Positions 1-9,477 of a stretch of DNA of 18,174 nt are shown in pieces. A program made the translations under genes and the position numbers. The notes under the pieces were generated by a model. The model was not told the origin of the DNA. It did no database searches and worked only from the letters and a program-made list of their open reading frames with translations. Source of the stretch: Ectocarpus siliculosus (lineage: Eukaryota; Sar; Phaeophyceae; Ectocarpales; Ectocarpaceae); NCBI GenBank assembly GCA_000310025.1, contig FN649750.1:2442902-2461075 (forward strand), read 5' to 3'. Every line of letters starts with the position of its first letter. The first letter of the stretch is position 1.

Positions 1-908
1 AGGAATGCACTGTGGGTAACAGGCAGCCAGAGTCGGAGGGTCACGCGGGAAGGAGGGCAGCAGCTAGCTACATCGAAGTTAGGACCCGTAGATAGCAGAA
101 ATTAGCAGATTTTATCCAGCCCACCCACCCCTTTTCTTTAGAAGGTGAGGGATATGTGATACTTAGACTATCCAAGTCAATCTGATACTCACAGCAGGTG
201 CAGATGGACACACGCACTTCTTACGACCCTATGAGCAGATGAGCAGTGCAACTGAATGCTGACCACGAAGTAAACGAGTGCACAAGCTTTTCGCTACAAT
301 GCTGACTCTTGACCTTGCACGTGCTGGCGATAAGGTGTCGGTCCACTGCTGGTGTGGGCCGTCCCGTGCCATTACAGCGGGGAAACTGCCGCGAACGTTC
401 TTGTGGCACATCCTGCTAGCTTGTAGAGTTGCGGCGAAATCCATGGAGGTACACACACACAGCATACATGGGAGCTCTTTCCGGAGGCTCCGATCTCACA
501 CGCAACGTTAGCCGAGGTGAGCTGTGCCAATCGCATCCGCGCGTCTGTGGTACCACCGGCTGTGCCGATCGCTTCCGTTCTTCTGTATTTGTACCAGCTC
601 CCCCCGCAGGGACATCAAAACATGCATGACGCCGAAAATGTTTTTTGGCCACAGAGGTGCAGCAGTGTGGCATGCACGTATGGTGCAGTTGTGATGATGA
701 AAGCGACGCACCCCACTCTACCGGTCGCGCACCCCGCAAAGGGAGTCGTTTGCCCCGTGCCGTTCGTCGGAATATGCGTGTGTATTGAGAACCTCTGGCA
801 CCCTGCCAATCCGCAGCTCGCAAGGAGATGTGGTCGAGCGATTGTTTCCGAAAAGTCAACGGTTACATGGACAAGAAGACCGTTCGAGCGCAGCCAAGGC
901 AACGGCCG
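1..908. other. Intergenic, no supported gene
   Basis: Open frames of 60-147 codons exist on both strands and overlap one another, but none shows a recognisable domain, and no exon series with matching splice phases could be built. Nothing further is seen here. Confidence 0.5.
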
Positions 909-1041
909 CGCCAACCCAACACTACCCAATCCTACCCAACCCTAACCTACTCGACTCAACCCAACCCTGCCCACACCCCGAGCGACGGCCCCAAAGGCCG
1001 CTCCGACCCAAACCTACTCAACCCAACCCAACCACAATGCA
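909..1041. repeat. Degenerate CCCAA/CCCTAA-type tract
   Basis: The plus strand is a run of imperfect units such as cccaacc, cccaatcc, cccaaccctaacc and ctcaacccaacc, interrupted at about 970-1010 by a GC-rich piece. One stretch (cccaaccctaaccta) is close to the CCCTAAA complement of the plant/algal telomere unit TTTAGGG, but most units lack a base. It is followed by a T14 run at 1062-1075. It is best called a telomere-like interstitial minisatellite; a true telomere tract would be far more regular. Confidence 0.6.
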
Positions 1042-1310
1042 GGTGAAAGTCACGCACAACCTTTTTTTTTTTTTTGGTCTTCACTTCAAATCAGCGCTCA
1101 CAGCACTAAAATAGTGCCGTTCACTCCCAACCCGTGGTCACACAGAAGAGCCCCTCTCTACCCTCCCCTCCTGCGGTACTTTGCCTTTGATTTTTAATGC
1201 GAGAAGAGTTCAGCACTCTCTTCCCTCTGTGTACACACGAACTAGCGCTATCCACTATAGGCCAGAGGAGCGGAAGCGAGAGAAAAACTCACGTTGCAAG
1301 AAAAGCTCGC

Positions 1311-1387
1311 TTATTACGCCGGGATTCGAACCCCTGGCCTGACCTCGACGTAGAAAGTTTCGAGGATACCAACTAGACCATGGGGGC
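1311..1387 (-). pseudogene. tRNA-Glu(UUC)-like relic with intact A and B boxes
   Basis: On the minus strand an A box (TGGTCTAGTTGG, 1369-1380) and a perfect B box (GGTTCGAATCC, 1322-1332) lie at tRNA-like spacing. Between them is an anticodon-like loop CTTTCTA, whose middle would read TTC (Glu), held by a longer outer stem (CCTCGA/TCGAGG). The rest of the cloverleaf is poor: the acceptor halves (GCCCCCA and CGTAATA) do not pair, the D stem does not close, and the T stem keeps only three pairs unless one G is treated as inserted. A TTTT stop lies just downstream (1301-1304) and TATATAT just upstream (1395-1401). It could be a tRNA pseudogene or the head of a tRNA-derived SINE. A working tRNA is unlikely but not excluded. 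Confidence 0.55.
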
Positions 1388-1531
1388 GACCGGCTATATA
1401 TGGGGGTGATTATTTCAATAAATTGTTGTAGGGATTTTCAGGTTTTCAGGTTTGGGAGTACATATCATGTTTACACAGGATGGTCGTCGTGACGTGATAC
1501 ATTTCTTGTTGTTAATATGAAAAAAAAAAAA

Positions 1532-1796
1532 GATGGCTCGATTTTTGTATTTCTACAGCAGTATGGACCAGACGCCGATTGTACATAGAAGTCGTACGAG
1601 TGTCGACTTAGTTGTGCTGTCACAGCATCTTCCACGCACTTCTGCCAGTGCTGGTTTGTTGATTGGAGTCTTGTAGGTCGAGATACAGCCGTGAGATTCT
1701 CGGGTTGTGGAGGCAAAAGTGAACCAGAGCAAAAAATTGCATGGATAGCTCGATTACTGCTGTGTTTTTGCTACAGCAGTATGGACTAGACGCCGA
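1532..1796. repeat. Old dispersed repeat, first block
   Basis: Two elements are seen. A 26-bp sequence, ctacagcagtatgga..agacgccga, occurs at 1553-1578 and again at 1771-1796 with one mismatch; both copies are preceded by a gctcgatt motif. Between them, 1580-1717 is homologous to 2014-2154. An A-run precedes the block (1520-1531). It looks like a worn mobile-element fragment; no transposase or reverse transcriptase motif is visible. Confidence 0.6.
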
Positions 1797-2013
1797 ACGA
1801 CGTCCGCGTACTACGGCAACGACCTAACTGGATGGGATACTTCCTGTCACGGCGAACCATAGTACAATGCGATGCAAACATCCGTTCGTGTGTCGTGCGG
1901 CTGCCACATGTGTCGACGACAGGTACACGTAGAGCTCTCGCCATGTTGTCGTTACCGCGCAGGAGAACCCCTCGGAGATCTTCCACATGGTGCTACAACG
2001 ACAGCAGTACTAC

Positions 2014-2154
2014 TGTACATAGATGTCGTAGGAGAGTGGAGTTGTGCTGTCACGGCATCTGCCACGCACTCTCCTACCGGTGCTTGTGTCGATTGGAGTC
2101 TTGTAGGCCGAAATACAAGAAGAGTGGGTTGGGTTCCCGGGTTGTGGAAGCAAA
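2014..2154. repeat. Second copy of the 1580-1717 repeat
   Basis: This is in direct orientation relative to 1580-1717. Shared blocks in the same order are tgtacataga.gtcgta, gttgtgctgtcac.gcatct.cc, cgattggagtcttgtagg and cgggttgtgga.gcaaa. Similarity is roughly three quarters by eye, with small indels. It is preceded by cagcagta, as in the first block, but lacks the tggaccagacgccga piece. Confidence 0.6.
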
Positions 2155-4595
2155 CCTGCCTGCAACAACAGAGAAGGCGGTGTTCTATTTACTACGGTAT
2201 CCCTCAACTTTTTTTTTTTTTTGCGACATGTGTTGCATATTTCTTTGCCACTGCCGAAAAAGATCGCTGGATCTTTACGCAGTCCATGTTTCGCACTCAT
2301 CATTTTACACCGAACGACGCAGGACGGGTCGACCTTAATCATTGTTGTTGTTGTTGTTGTTGTTGTTGTGTCTTTACATTGAAAACCGTTCGATCTCTCT
2401 CTACCCAGTACCTTCATATGTCTGTACTTGTGGATTACCTGTTGGAATTTTTGGGAATCCCTTCATTCCGAGAGAGCCATAGGTCGGCATCCGGCCTTTT
2501 CTTTTTTTGTGCCATGCACTTTTCTTCTTGTGAAGTTTTGACGTTGCGCTTGCCATCGTCGCTTAAGTGTTTGTGTCTTCAACCTTTCTCAGCCGACCTT
2601 CAAACTTCTTGTTGATAAGTCTCCGTGGTAATTTCTCCACGCATGATGAGTCTTATGCAGTTATGACCTGCGCTTTGACTTTCACTATGGGTATTTTACC
2701 TCCCCGTCTTGCATTGGTGAGTACCTGCGTTATACGAAAGGATCGTTCCACGACGCAAACGTCAACGTCTCCTTTTTTTTATTTTTTTCCTTCGCACTCC
2801 TTCCTTGTGGCGGTTTTCACACCGACTTGGAACGTGGGGTGCAATTTCCTCTCTTCGTACCTTCCTCGTCGGCCTTCTCCATCGTTATGTACATAATGTA
2901 TACCTCGATTTTTCGGCTTTTCGATTCCGATAGACAAGACTACGGACTGACGTGTCCCTTTCACCCCCGACGGGACCGCGCGCTCGTCGAGTGCCGAAAT
3001 TCTTCACCACTTCCTTGCCTCTCCCAACACCGTCCCTTCTTCCCGCCCCTAAAAATCCTCTCCCCTTCTTCTTCTTCTTCCCTTCCTGCCGGACAATCAC
3101 CACCATCCGTCCAGGATGTTGGCCCCCAGCCCCATTGGGGGGCGGGGGGGCAATCCTTAACCCTAGTTGTTTTAACTCGAAGAGCGAGAGAGGCGATTGC
3201 GGCATAACGTTGCATAGAGGCGTGTTTTTTAGTCATTTTTGGTCTTGTGGTGCCGCGTTCTGCCTGCGCCACAGCCCCGCGTGAGAAGGAAAATGTGTCA
3301 CACTACTGCTATGGTGCGTCTCTCTGTCGATCCCGACGGTAAGCGGAGGTTTGCGCTGCGGGTTGTCGTCCTCTCAGCAGTCTTCAAAGAAGACAGGCAT
3401 CATACCAAAAGTTCATCTTGATATTAGAGTGAAGTGATTGCGCCGCTGCTACTACATACACGCCCTCGCTGCGCGACGACTACGGACCCGCGCGGCACGA
3501 AACAAAGCAGCCTACTGCCTGTGTATGTGTGCGTTTTGATCTCTACGAAAAAGCGGAGTTTTTTGCTGCCGATCTCGTGCCCTAAGCAGTCTACAAACTA
3601 CTGTGAATCTGCGCGCTCAAGCCGTTTTTCTTTGCTTGGTTTTTGTGCGGCCACCAAACTATGTAGCGCGCTCGTTGTGCGCGACGGCCACGGCACTGAT
3701 CGCCACCAAACCAAGCATGCTGCTGGTATTTCAGCCATCTCTACACATCCGTGCAACAGTTGGGAGCTGAAACGGCCCAGCGCGCGAAAATATAACAGTG
3801 GCAGTTTAGTTTGTAGAGACACAGAGAAGCAGGTCTGCACATTTGAGCACACCTTTGTATGTACCATGTACCAACAACGAAGAAGGTTCGCACCCCCCCT
3901 TTTGGCGGGATGCCGCCTTGGTTCATACACCACACGCCAGTTCGTCTGTCCCGCTTGAACATGAATAGACCATGTCCGAGTTTCTGAAGAGCTCATTACA
4001 TGGAAGTACAGCACTACCAACAACCCACAGGGACCGACTGTACATATATTACAGAACGGGCCCGGAGATAGATAAGAAACGTCGAATTCGGGTCGAGCCT
4101 CAATATCTTATTTGGGCAGAAGGACCAGCCAAAGGCGGCCAATTTCTTAAGACGGATTATTTCTTATTCCTTGAGGCTTTCGCATCCTGCTGATTCTCCT
4201 AGTTCATTGTTTTCTCATTTCTGGCGAGGAAAATAGCAACACACCAAGCCTCCATGCAGCATTAAACCGAAAGCTCGGTGTGGCGAACATTGGGGGTTGT
4301 GGCAGAACAGCAGCAGCAGCAGTGGGTAGCGCAGCCCGCGGCGGTGCTGGGATGCGGGGGGCGCCTCGAAGATAACCACTCTCCCCCCTACCAAAACGTT
4401 ACATGAGCTAGGACGTTTCTTATTGGACACGCGCCTACCCTTGTTTCTTATGTCTTGGGGGTATCGCACGATCATGTTTCTTATTGGGACGTTTCTTCGG
4501 GTGTGGCCGAGATCGAGCTGTGTTTGTTAGCCCTTTTGTCTGATTTTTCGTGAACGTTTGAGCTCTTTTTTCTTAACAGAGTTGTTACCATATAG
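2155..4595. other. Gene-poor stretch with simple repeats
   Basis: The stretch contains a T14 run (2209-2222), a (TTG)9 microsatellite (2342-2370), a pyrimidine-rich stretch (about 3000-3110), a G-rich patch (about 3136-3150), a (CAG)n patch (about 4310-4321) and three short gtttctta(ttgg) repeats between 4406 and 4496. Open frames through here are mostly poly-Phe, poly-Cys or poly-Ser translations of these tracts. No supported gene. Confidence 0.5.
2342..2370. repeat. (TTG)9 microsatellite
   Basis: Nine uninterrupted TTG units are followed by a partial unit. No coding context is supported. Confidence 0.9.
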
Positions 4596-4666
4596 CGCGG
4601 ACACTTTGCTGATTATTACCCAATGTAAAGTTAACGATAATTAATTATTCATATCAGCAAACCGCG
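4596..4666. repeat. 14-bp inverted repeat around an AT-rich spacer
   Basis: The left arm CGCGG-acac-TTTGCTGAT (4596-4613) pairs with the right arm ATCAGCAAACCGCG (4653-4666). Fourteen base pairs are perfect apart from a 4-nt acac bulge in the left arm. The 39-nt spacer is AT-rich (about ttaacgataattaattatt). It could be a cruciform, the termini of a very small deleted element, or chance. Confidence 0.55.
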
Positions 4667-5079
4667 TCTAGCTCAGCTTCGAGGGTCGTTCCCACCACCC
4701 GCCAGCATTAGCGACATGTCCCGCTTGCCCCCCCCCCCCCCCGTTTTTGTTTCCCAAGCACCTTGTGAGAATGGGAAGAAATGTTGCCCAAAAGCCCCAC
4801 ATTGTGAGAGGGTAGGTTTGTCCTTGGTTGAGCCACATGATTCCCCTTCCTACCCTATTAGTCAATATATCGTGTTAAGGTAAACTGAACATGAACTTCC
4901 TGTGCAAGAGCCGCTCACAAAGTATCCTTCGGTCCATATGAGGTGGCGCATGTGGGCATGTTTGCAGAGACAAATCTGTCGTCAACACGATTAACCAAAG
5001 AGTCTCCATGCTCCGTCCTCCCTGCGCTATTTCGTGCCTGATGCTCCCTCGTCCTTCCAGAGGCGGGCAGTGGGGAATA
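4667..5079 (+). other. Upstream region of the ankyrin gene
   Basis: This is the presumed promoter and 5' UTR of the gene starting at 5080. It contains a C15 run (4728-4742). No TATA box or other element can be called with confidence. An in-frame ATG at 5008 has weak context (T at -3). A possible acceptor (ccttccag, ending at 5060) leaves room for an upstream 5' UTR exon. Confidence 0.35.
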
Positions 5080-7058
5080 ATGGCGCAGAACACGCCCTTG
5101 CCGGCGGCAGCACCGCTCCACGACGCCGCCGGTGTCGGCGACGCCGTGGCTGTAGCCGACTTGCTGAAAGACGGCGCTGACCGTAACGCCAGAGTCGATC
5201 GCGAAGGCTATTCATACAGCGATGGAGCAACCGCCCTCCACATTGCCGCAAGGGAAGATCATCTATCAGTAGCTGTGGCTCTGCTCGCGGCAGGAGCATG
5301 GCCAGACGGTCGAGCGAGTGACGAAGATTGCAATGATCCAACTCCGCTCCACGAGGCCTCCGCGCGGGGGGGTGTTGAAGTCACCAAGGCTCTCTTGAAA
5401 GCGGGAGCGGGAAAGGATATTTTTGCCTCCTTCGGCACGGGCGGACCTTGCCTCACCGCTCTAGATCTCGCAGTGGAAAACGGCCACCTTGAGGTGGTGC
5501 GTACGCTGGCCGAGGCCGGAGCAGATGTCAACCTTATCTACGAGGACGGTTATGCCGAAGTTCCCCCCCTGGTCACTGCCGCGAAACAGGGAAATGTAGA
5601 TGCGGCGCTCGTCCTGCTCGATGCGGGGGCTGACGTGAACGGCTTTGGGCAGGACGGATTTTCCGCCTTGCACCAAGCGAAAGACGTCCGCGTGATGGAG
5701 GTTCTGCTCAACGCCGGGGCAGACATTGAGCAAGGCATTACTACGGACTACGACAGCCACGGGTGTGACGAAGCTACCCCGATCGGCTGGCTGTCTCTGA
5801 AGACGCACCAGCGCTTCTCCCCTCTGCAGAATTTGGGGTACGGATTGGAGGTCGGGGCTGCCTTGTCCTCCGAGGACGAGATCGGGCGCGCGACGGCAAT
5901 GGTTCAACTCCTTCTTCGTCGAGGAGCAAAGATCGACTCGAAAGCAGGATGCGTGGGGCACTGCCTGCGCACAGGAGCCCGCGGACCCCCTCTGTCGGCG
6001 GCAGTGTACAATGGTACCACGGCAATATGTGCAGCTCTCATCGACAATGGGGCCGACCTGGATGCAACGGACTGGGAGCTCCAAGACTTCGACGCCGACG
6101 GCGATGTCAAAATTCGCCCGATCCATGACGCGGCCCGCTTTGGGGACGTGGACATCCTGCGTCTACTTCTTGGCGCTGGTGCGGGTGCGAATAGCTTGTC
6201 GAACTTCCGGCGGGGTGATGATCTCGAGCGGTGGGGTACACCGTTGCACGTAGCGTGTCGCTACTCGCAACTGGGGTGTGTTCGTGAGCTGCTTCGGTGG
6301 GGAGCGGATGTGTGGGCGGAGGAGAGACAATCCAGCGGGGAGGAGGAGGAGGAGGAAGAGGAGGAGAAAGCACCCTGTGAATGCGAGTCATGTTTGTCGA
6401 AATCCGCTGGTTGCGGCAAGACTCCGGCAGAAGTGATCGGTCTACGGGATGTGGTAACCAATTTGGAGATCAATGCCAGGCCATCGGACAGCAGTGAGTC
6501 AACTCTGCGCTTTCAGTTGTATCGTGTGTATGCGCGAGAATCGTTCGCGTGCACTTGGTACTTACACACGCCCCACACGGTCGCTCCGCCGCTGCCCCGC
6601 CGTACCGTCCATACAACTGTCCGGCCGCATAACTGTCCTACAATAGCAACACACGCCACAGACAGGTCTGTACGATCGTGGCGTCTCCGCGCGAAACTAG
6701 GTGTCTGTCGGAGCATGTTTCACGTCTTGCGTTTGATTCTTGTGCGATTCCCGTAACATGTTGCCGCCCCGCCCCCCCGTTATCTGCACCCATCCCATTT
6801 CCAGCAACCGTCGGAGACGGCGACGAAATTCGTCGCGAGCTGCTTTGGTGGAGGAGGTGCGCGGTAGTTCTGCTGGCAGCTCGCCTGGCCAAGCAGGTGT
6901 CTGCGGATGGTGGCACGACCACAGGTGTGTCGTCCGCCAACACTGTCAAGCGGTCGCAGGTGCTTGCAGACGATGAGCTGCTAGCTATTGCCAGAAGGAT
7001 GGCCAACCTGGGCGGTTCGAGCCAGGGGGCGTTTCGCCACATCGTCACGTTCTTGTAA
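5080..7058 (+). CDS. Ankyrin-repeat protein, two exons, brown-algal type
   Basis: The exons are 5080-6493 and 6805-7058, separated by a 311-nt intron (donor gtgagt, acceptor tttccag). The split codon A|CA gives Thr and the frame closes at a TAA, for a predicted 555 aa. I chose ATG 5080 because it has A at -3 and G at +4; the in-frame ATG at 5008 would add 24 aa. About ten ankyrin repeats are seen, with TPLH/TALH-type starts and GAD(V/I)N-type ends, near residues 11, 50, 87, 125, 161, 194, 233-285 (degenerate and longer), 302, 345 and 386. A run of nine Glu (421-429) and a Cys-rich patch (CECESC) follow. Exon 2 encodes a basic-hydrophobic helix (RRELLWWRRCAVVLLAAR) and a terminal AFRHIVTFL, as I recall from Ectocarpus ankyrin proteins. 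Ankyrin repeats bind other proteins; no enzyme domain, signal peptide or partner is visible. Confidence 0.88.
6340..6366 (+). repeat. Coding GAG/GAA tract (Glu9)
   Basis: Nine consecutive Glu codons, eight GAG and one GAA, lie between the last ankyrin repeat and the Cys-rich patch of the ankyrin gene. This is a trinucleotide run likely to vary in length between strains. Confidence 0.85.
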
Positions 7059-8722
7059 ACGGGCGATCGTTGGTGTCTGTACGCGTGCTCTCGCTCATGC
7101 AGGCGGGTAGCCTCTGGCCAATCGATGGCATTTTGACGTATTATTGGGCGTTGCACGTACATAAGTTGTTCGGCTCCGGAGGGAGCTTCGGTGACTTGTT
7201 CTGAACGATCGTTTCACACGTAGGACCAAGTCGATGCGATGCGAACGATCAGTCTTATTGGCTGTGCGGCGGAGGGAGGTGGTGGACCCACGTTCGCGGG
7301 GGGACGGTGCAGAGTGGGGGTCATTTGCGTGTTGTGATATTCCTTGGGGTTAAATCAACCTCTATTTGCTCTAAGAGTTACTCTCCTGTTTGTTATCGCG
7401 TTTCAAGTACAGCCAGCTCATTCCGAGCCAACGATATTTCGGGGAAGTAGCTCGTATCCCTTCCTGTATTTGCTCCCTGGGGACGCCTCGTAGAATAGGT
7501 AACGAACTGACTGCGCACGCGTTAGTTGCTGGCACTGCGTGTGTACCGTTTCTTCTCTTGCCGTTGCAACCTACAAACTGTTGCGCATGGTTCACGGTTC
7601 ACGCTTGTTCCGGGAATGGACAGGATGGTCATCATATTCCTGACGCCTCCTCATGCTTTCGAGCGGGGCTCCCACAGTTTCGGCAGTTTTGGCCGGCGCC
7701 CCATGAGCGGCTCATGGGTGTGTTGCTCGCGAAACCGCTGCACCACGGGCCGCTTTGCGTGCATCAGCAACTTGGATGAACCTTGAGTCTCTTGCGGTAG
7801 TGATATCGTGGTTCGCGTGTGTTTTCCTACTTTTGAGGAGTTAATATAGACTCCGAGAAGGCATTCCTGTTTCAGTAGGGCATACGATATACCAAAGTAG
7901 AAGACGGTTCGTGAACGTACTTACGGCACAGTATGAATCAGGGCGTAACGAGCCTTCTAGCCCTGAGAAGTGGAAACAACGGTGCGCAGGACAAAGTCGC
8001 TTGACAATGGGACGTGCGTACCTGGGTGACGTGATGGCGCCGTAATTTCAAACCACGGAAAATGTTGGGATTCGCTACGAAAAAATCGTACTCAAATCCA
8101 TAAACCACTCCATATCCAGAGGTTCGTGTGGGAAGACGCACGGAAGCCTTAATCTTGATTATGTCAAATCCAGAATTCGAAACCTGAATCGAAGACTCGA
8201 AACTCCACAACGCAACCCACCGGATGAAGCTAACCCTCTACAGCACATTAGAATAGGCAAACATACATCGTCATAAAACACTGGCGGGAAAGCACTGTTA
8301 GAGGCAGACCGAAGAAATAAGCAGAGACTAAATAATGAAAAAAAAAAAAAAAACTCAATGATGGACAAGGGCTGTCGGACACAGCTGCCAGCGTCACTAA
8401 GATGACACGTACATGCACACCGAGACAGCAGTGATCCCAAGACAGATCAGAGCAAGCGAGAGCTCTCACGCCAGGACACGAACGAGTCCACAGAAATCCG
8501 ATTCCTTCCAAGCCGGTACACCAAAATGTTGCCAGATTTACAAGCAAGCGCAATACTCCTCGAGGACCCTGCGAGAGATTCGCTTGATCATTATTTTCGA
8601 TTAACAGCAGGTGTTGCCTTGCCCTCTTTGGTGGATTGAAAAAAAAATGGCGACTTGAACAATAGACGGACGGCGGAGCCTTTCGTAGGAAATGGCCTTT
8701 TTTACCCATCCACTGACAAGCA
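7059..8722. other. Convergent intergenic region, ankyrin side
   Basis: This probably contains the 3' UTR of the ankyrin gene. An 8-bp hairpin with a CGG loop (CCCATGAG/CTCATGGG, 7700-7718) and an A-run of about 15 (from about 8339) are present. Open frames of up to 193 codons on the minus strand (8248-8829) run through the A-run as poly-Phe and through the dispersed repeat, so they are not supported as genes. Confidence 0.45.
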
Positions 8723-8816
8723 TGGTCCGGTAAGAACCCGGCGTGCTCCGTCCCGGCTTTGTAGGCATGCGAGGTCAATGGTCTAACGACGACAGCATGC
8801 AAGACTGTGAGTACAC
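8723..8816 (+). repeat. Dispersed ~95-bp repeat, copy A
   Basis: This is a direct copy of 17075-17169. The two share tggtccgg, acccggcgtgctccgtcccgg, a stretch from atgcgagg to ctaacgac, gcatgca, gact and gtgagtacac/atgagtacac; about nine in ten positions agree by eye. The stretch gaggtcaatggtctaacgac resembles a tRNA D arm/A box. No B box follows, and flanking sequence is unrelated to that of copy B. Confidence 0.75.
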
Positions 8817-9477
8817 TCCCCCCTGACAAATTTTGTCCAACAGAGGCAGCTCACGGCGTAACCCATCAATCTCTCCGAGGAACGTCCCTCCATCCTTGAA
8901 AATTCAAACCCCGTAACAACGATAAAATGTTGGAAAGTTACCCTCGTATATTACCATGCACCCGCCGCTCTCGTTAGAGTGAAAACACTCATGAGCTCGA
9001 CCATACAATGCCGGTTCAGGGGGGGCAAAACCAAACATGCTTTGAAATTTTACGAGGCACGGGAAACCAACAACACGGATGTCACAAAACGCGTCCATCA
9101 AAATTCTCCCAGAACAAAACAAAGCAACAGGCTGTCTACAGTGCAACCACATAATCCCGGCGGAATATATACAAATTCTGAAAAACTACTCCAAGGTTTT
9201 CAGTTCACACCTTTTCACGCATGGGACACAGGAAAACGCAGACGGACAGCAGGGCACCGCCAGAAAACCAAAACCTTTACCACGTGAAACACCCACGGAA
9301 CATCCTCATTCGAGCAGCAGCAAAGCCGCCTGCCGCCCTGTGTGCGATTCTGCCCTCTCCTGGACTCCTGAGTTCGCAGTCACAAGAGCACCAAAAGTTT
9401 CAAAAAAAAAAAGAAAAAGAATGTCCTTTGTAGTCCAACACTTTCAAAGAACAGGGAACACATTCGTCGTCGTCTTT
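8817..9477. other. Convergent intergenic region, SOUL side
   Basis: This is presumably the 3' UTR of the SOUL gene on the minus strand. No ORF with a recognisable domain and no certain polyadenylation signal is seen. An A-rich patch occurs at about 9401-9420. Confidence 0.4.

Noticed and set aside
1872-2615. 247-codon open frame (+)
   Set aside because: It reads a T14 run as poly-Phe and the (TTG)9 microsatellite as poly-Cys, crosses an old repeat, and has no domain.
4097-4179. Inverted repeat AGCCTCAA/TTGAGGCT
   Set aside because: Only 8 bp with a long spacer; expected by chance in this much sequence.
5461-6126. 221-codon open frame on the minus strand inside the ankyrin exon
   Set aside because: It is antisense to well-formed ankyrin repeats and shows no domain; it arises from the GC-rich codon use of the real gene.
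8248-8829. 193-codon open frame (-)
   Set aside because: It passes through an A-run and the dispersed repeat; no start context, domain or splice support.
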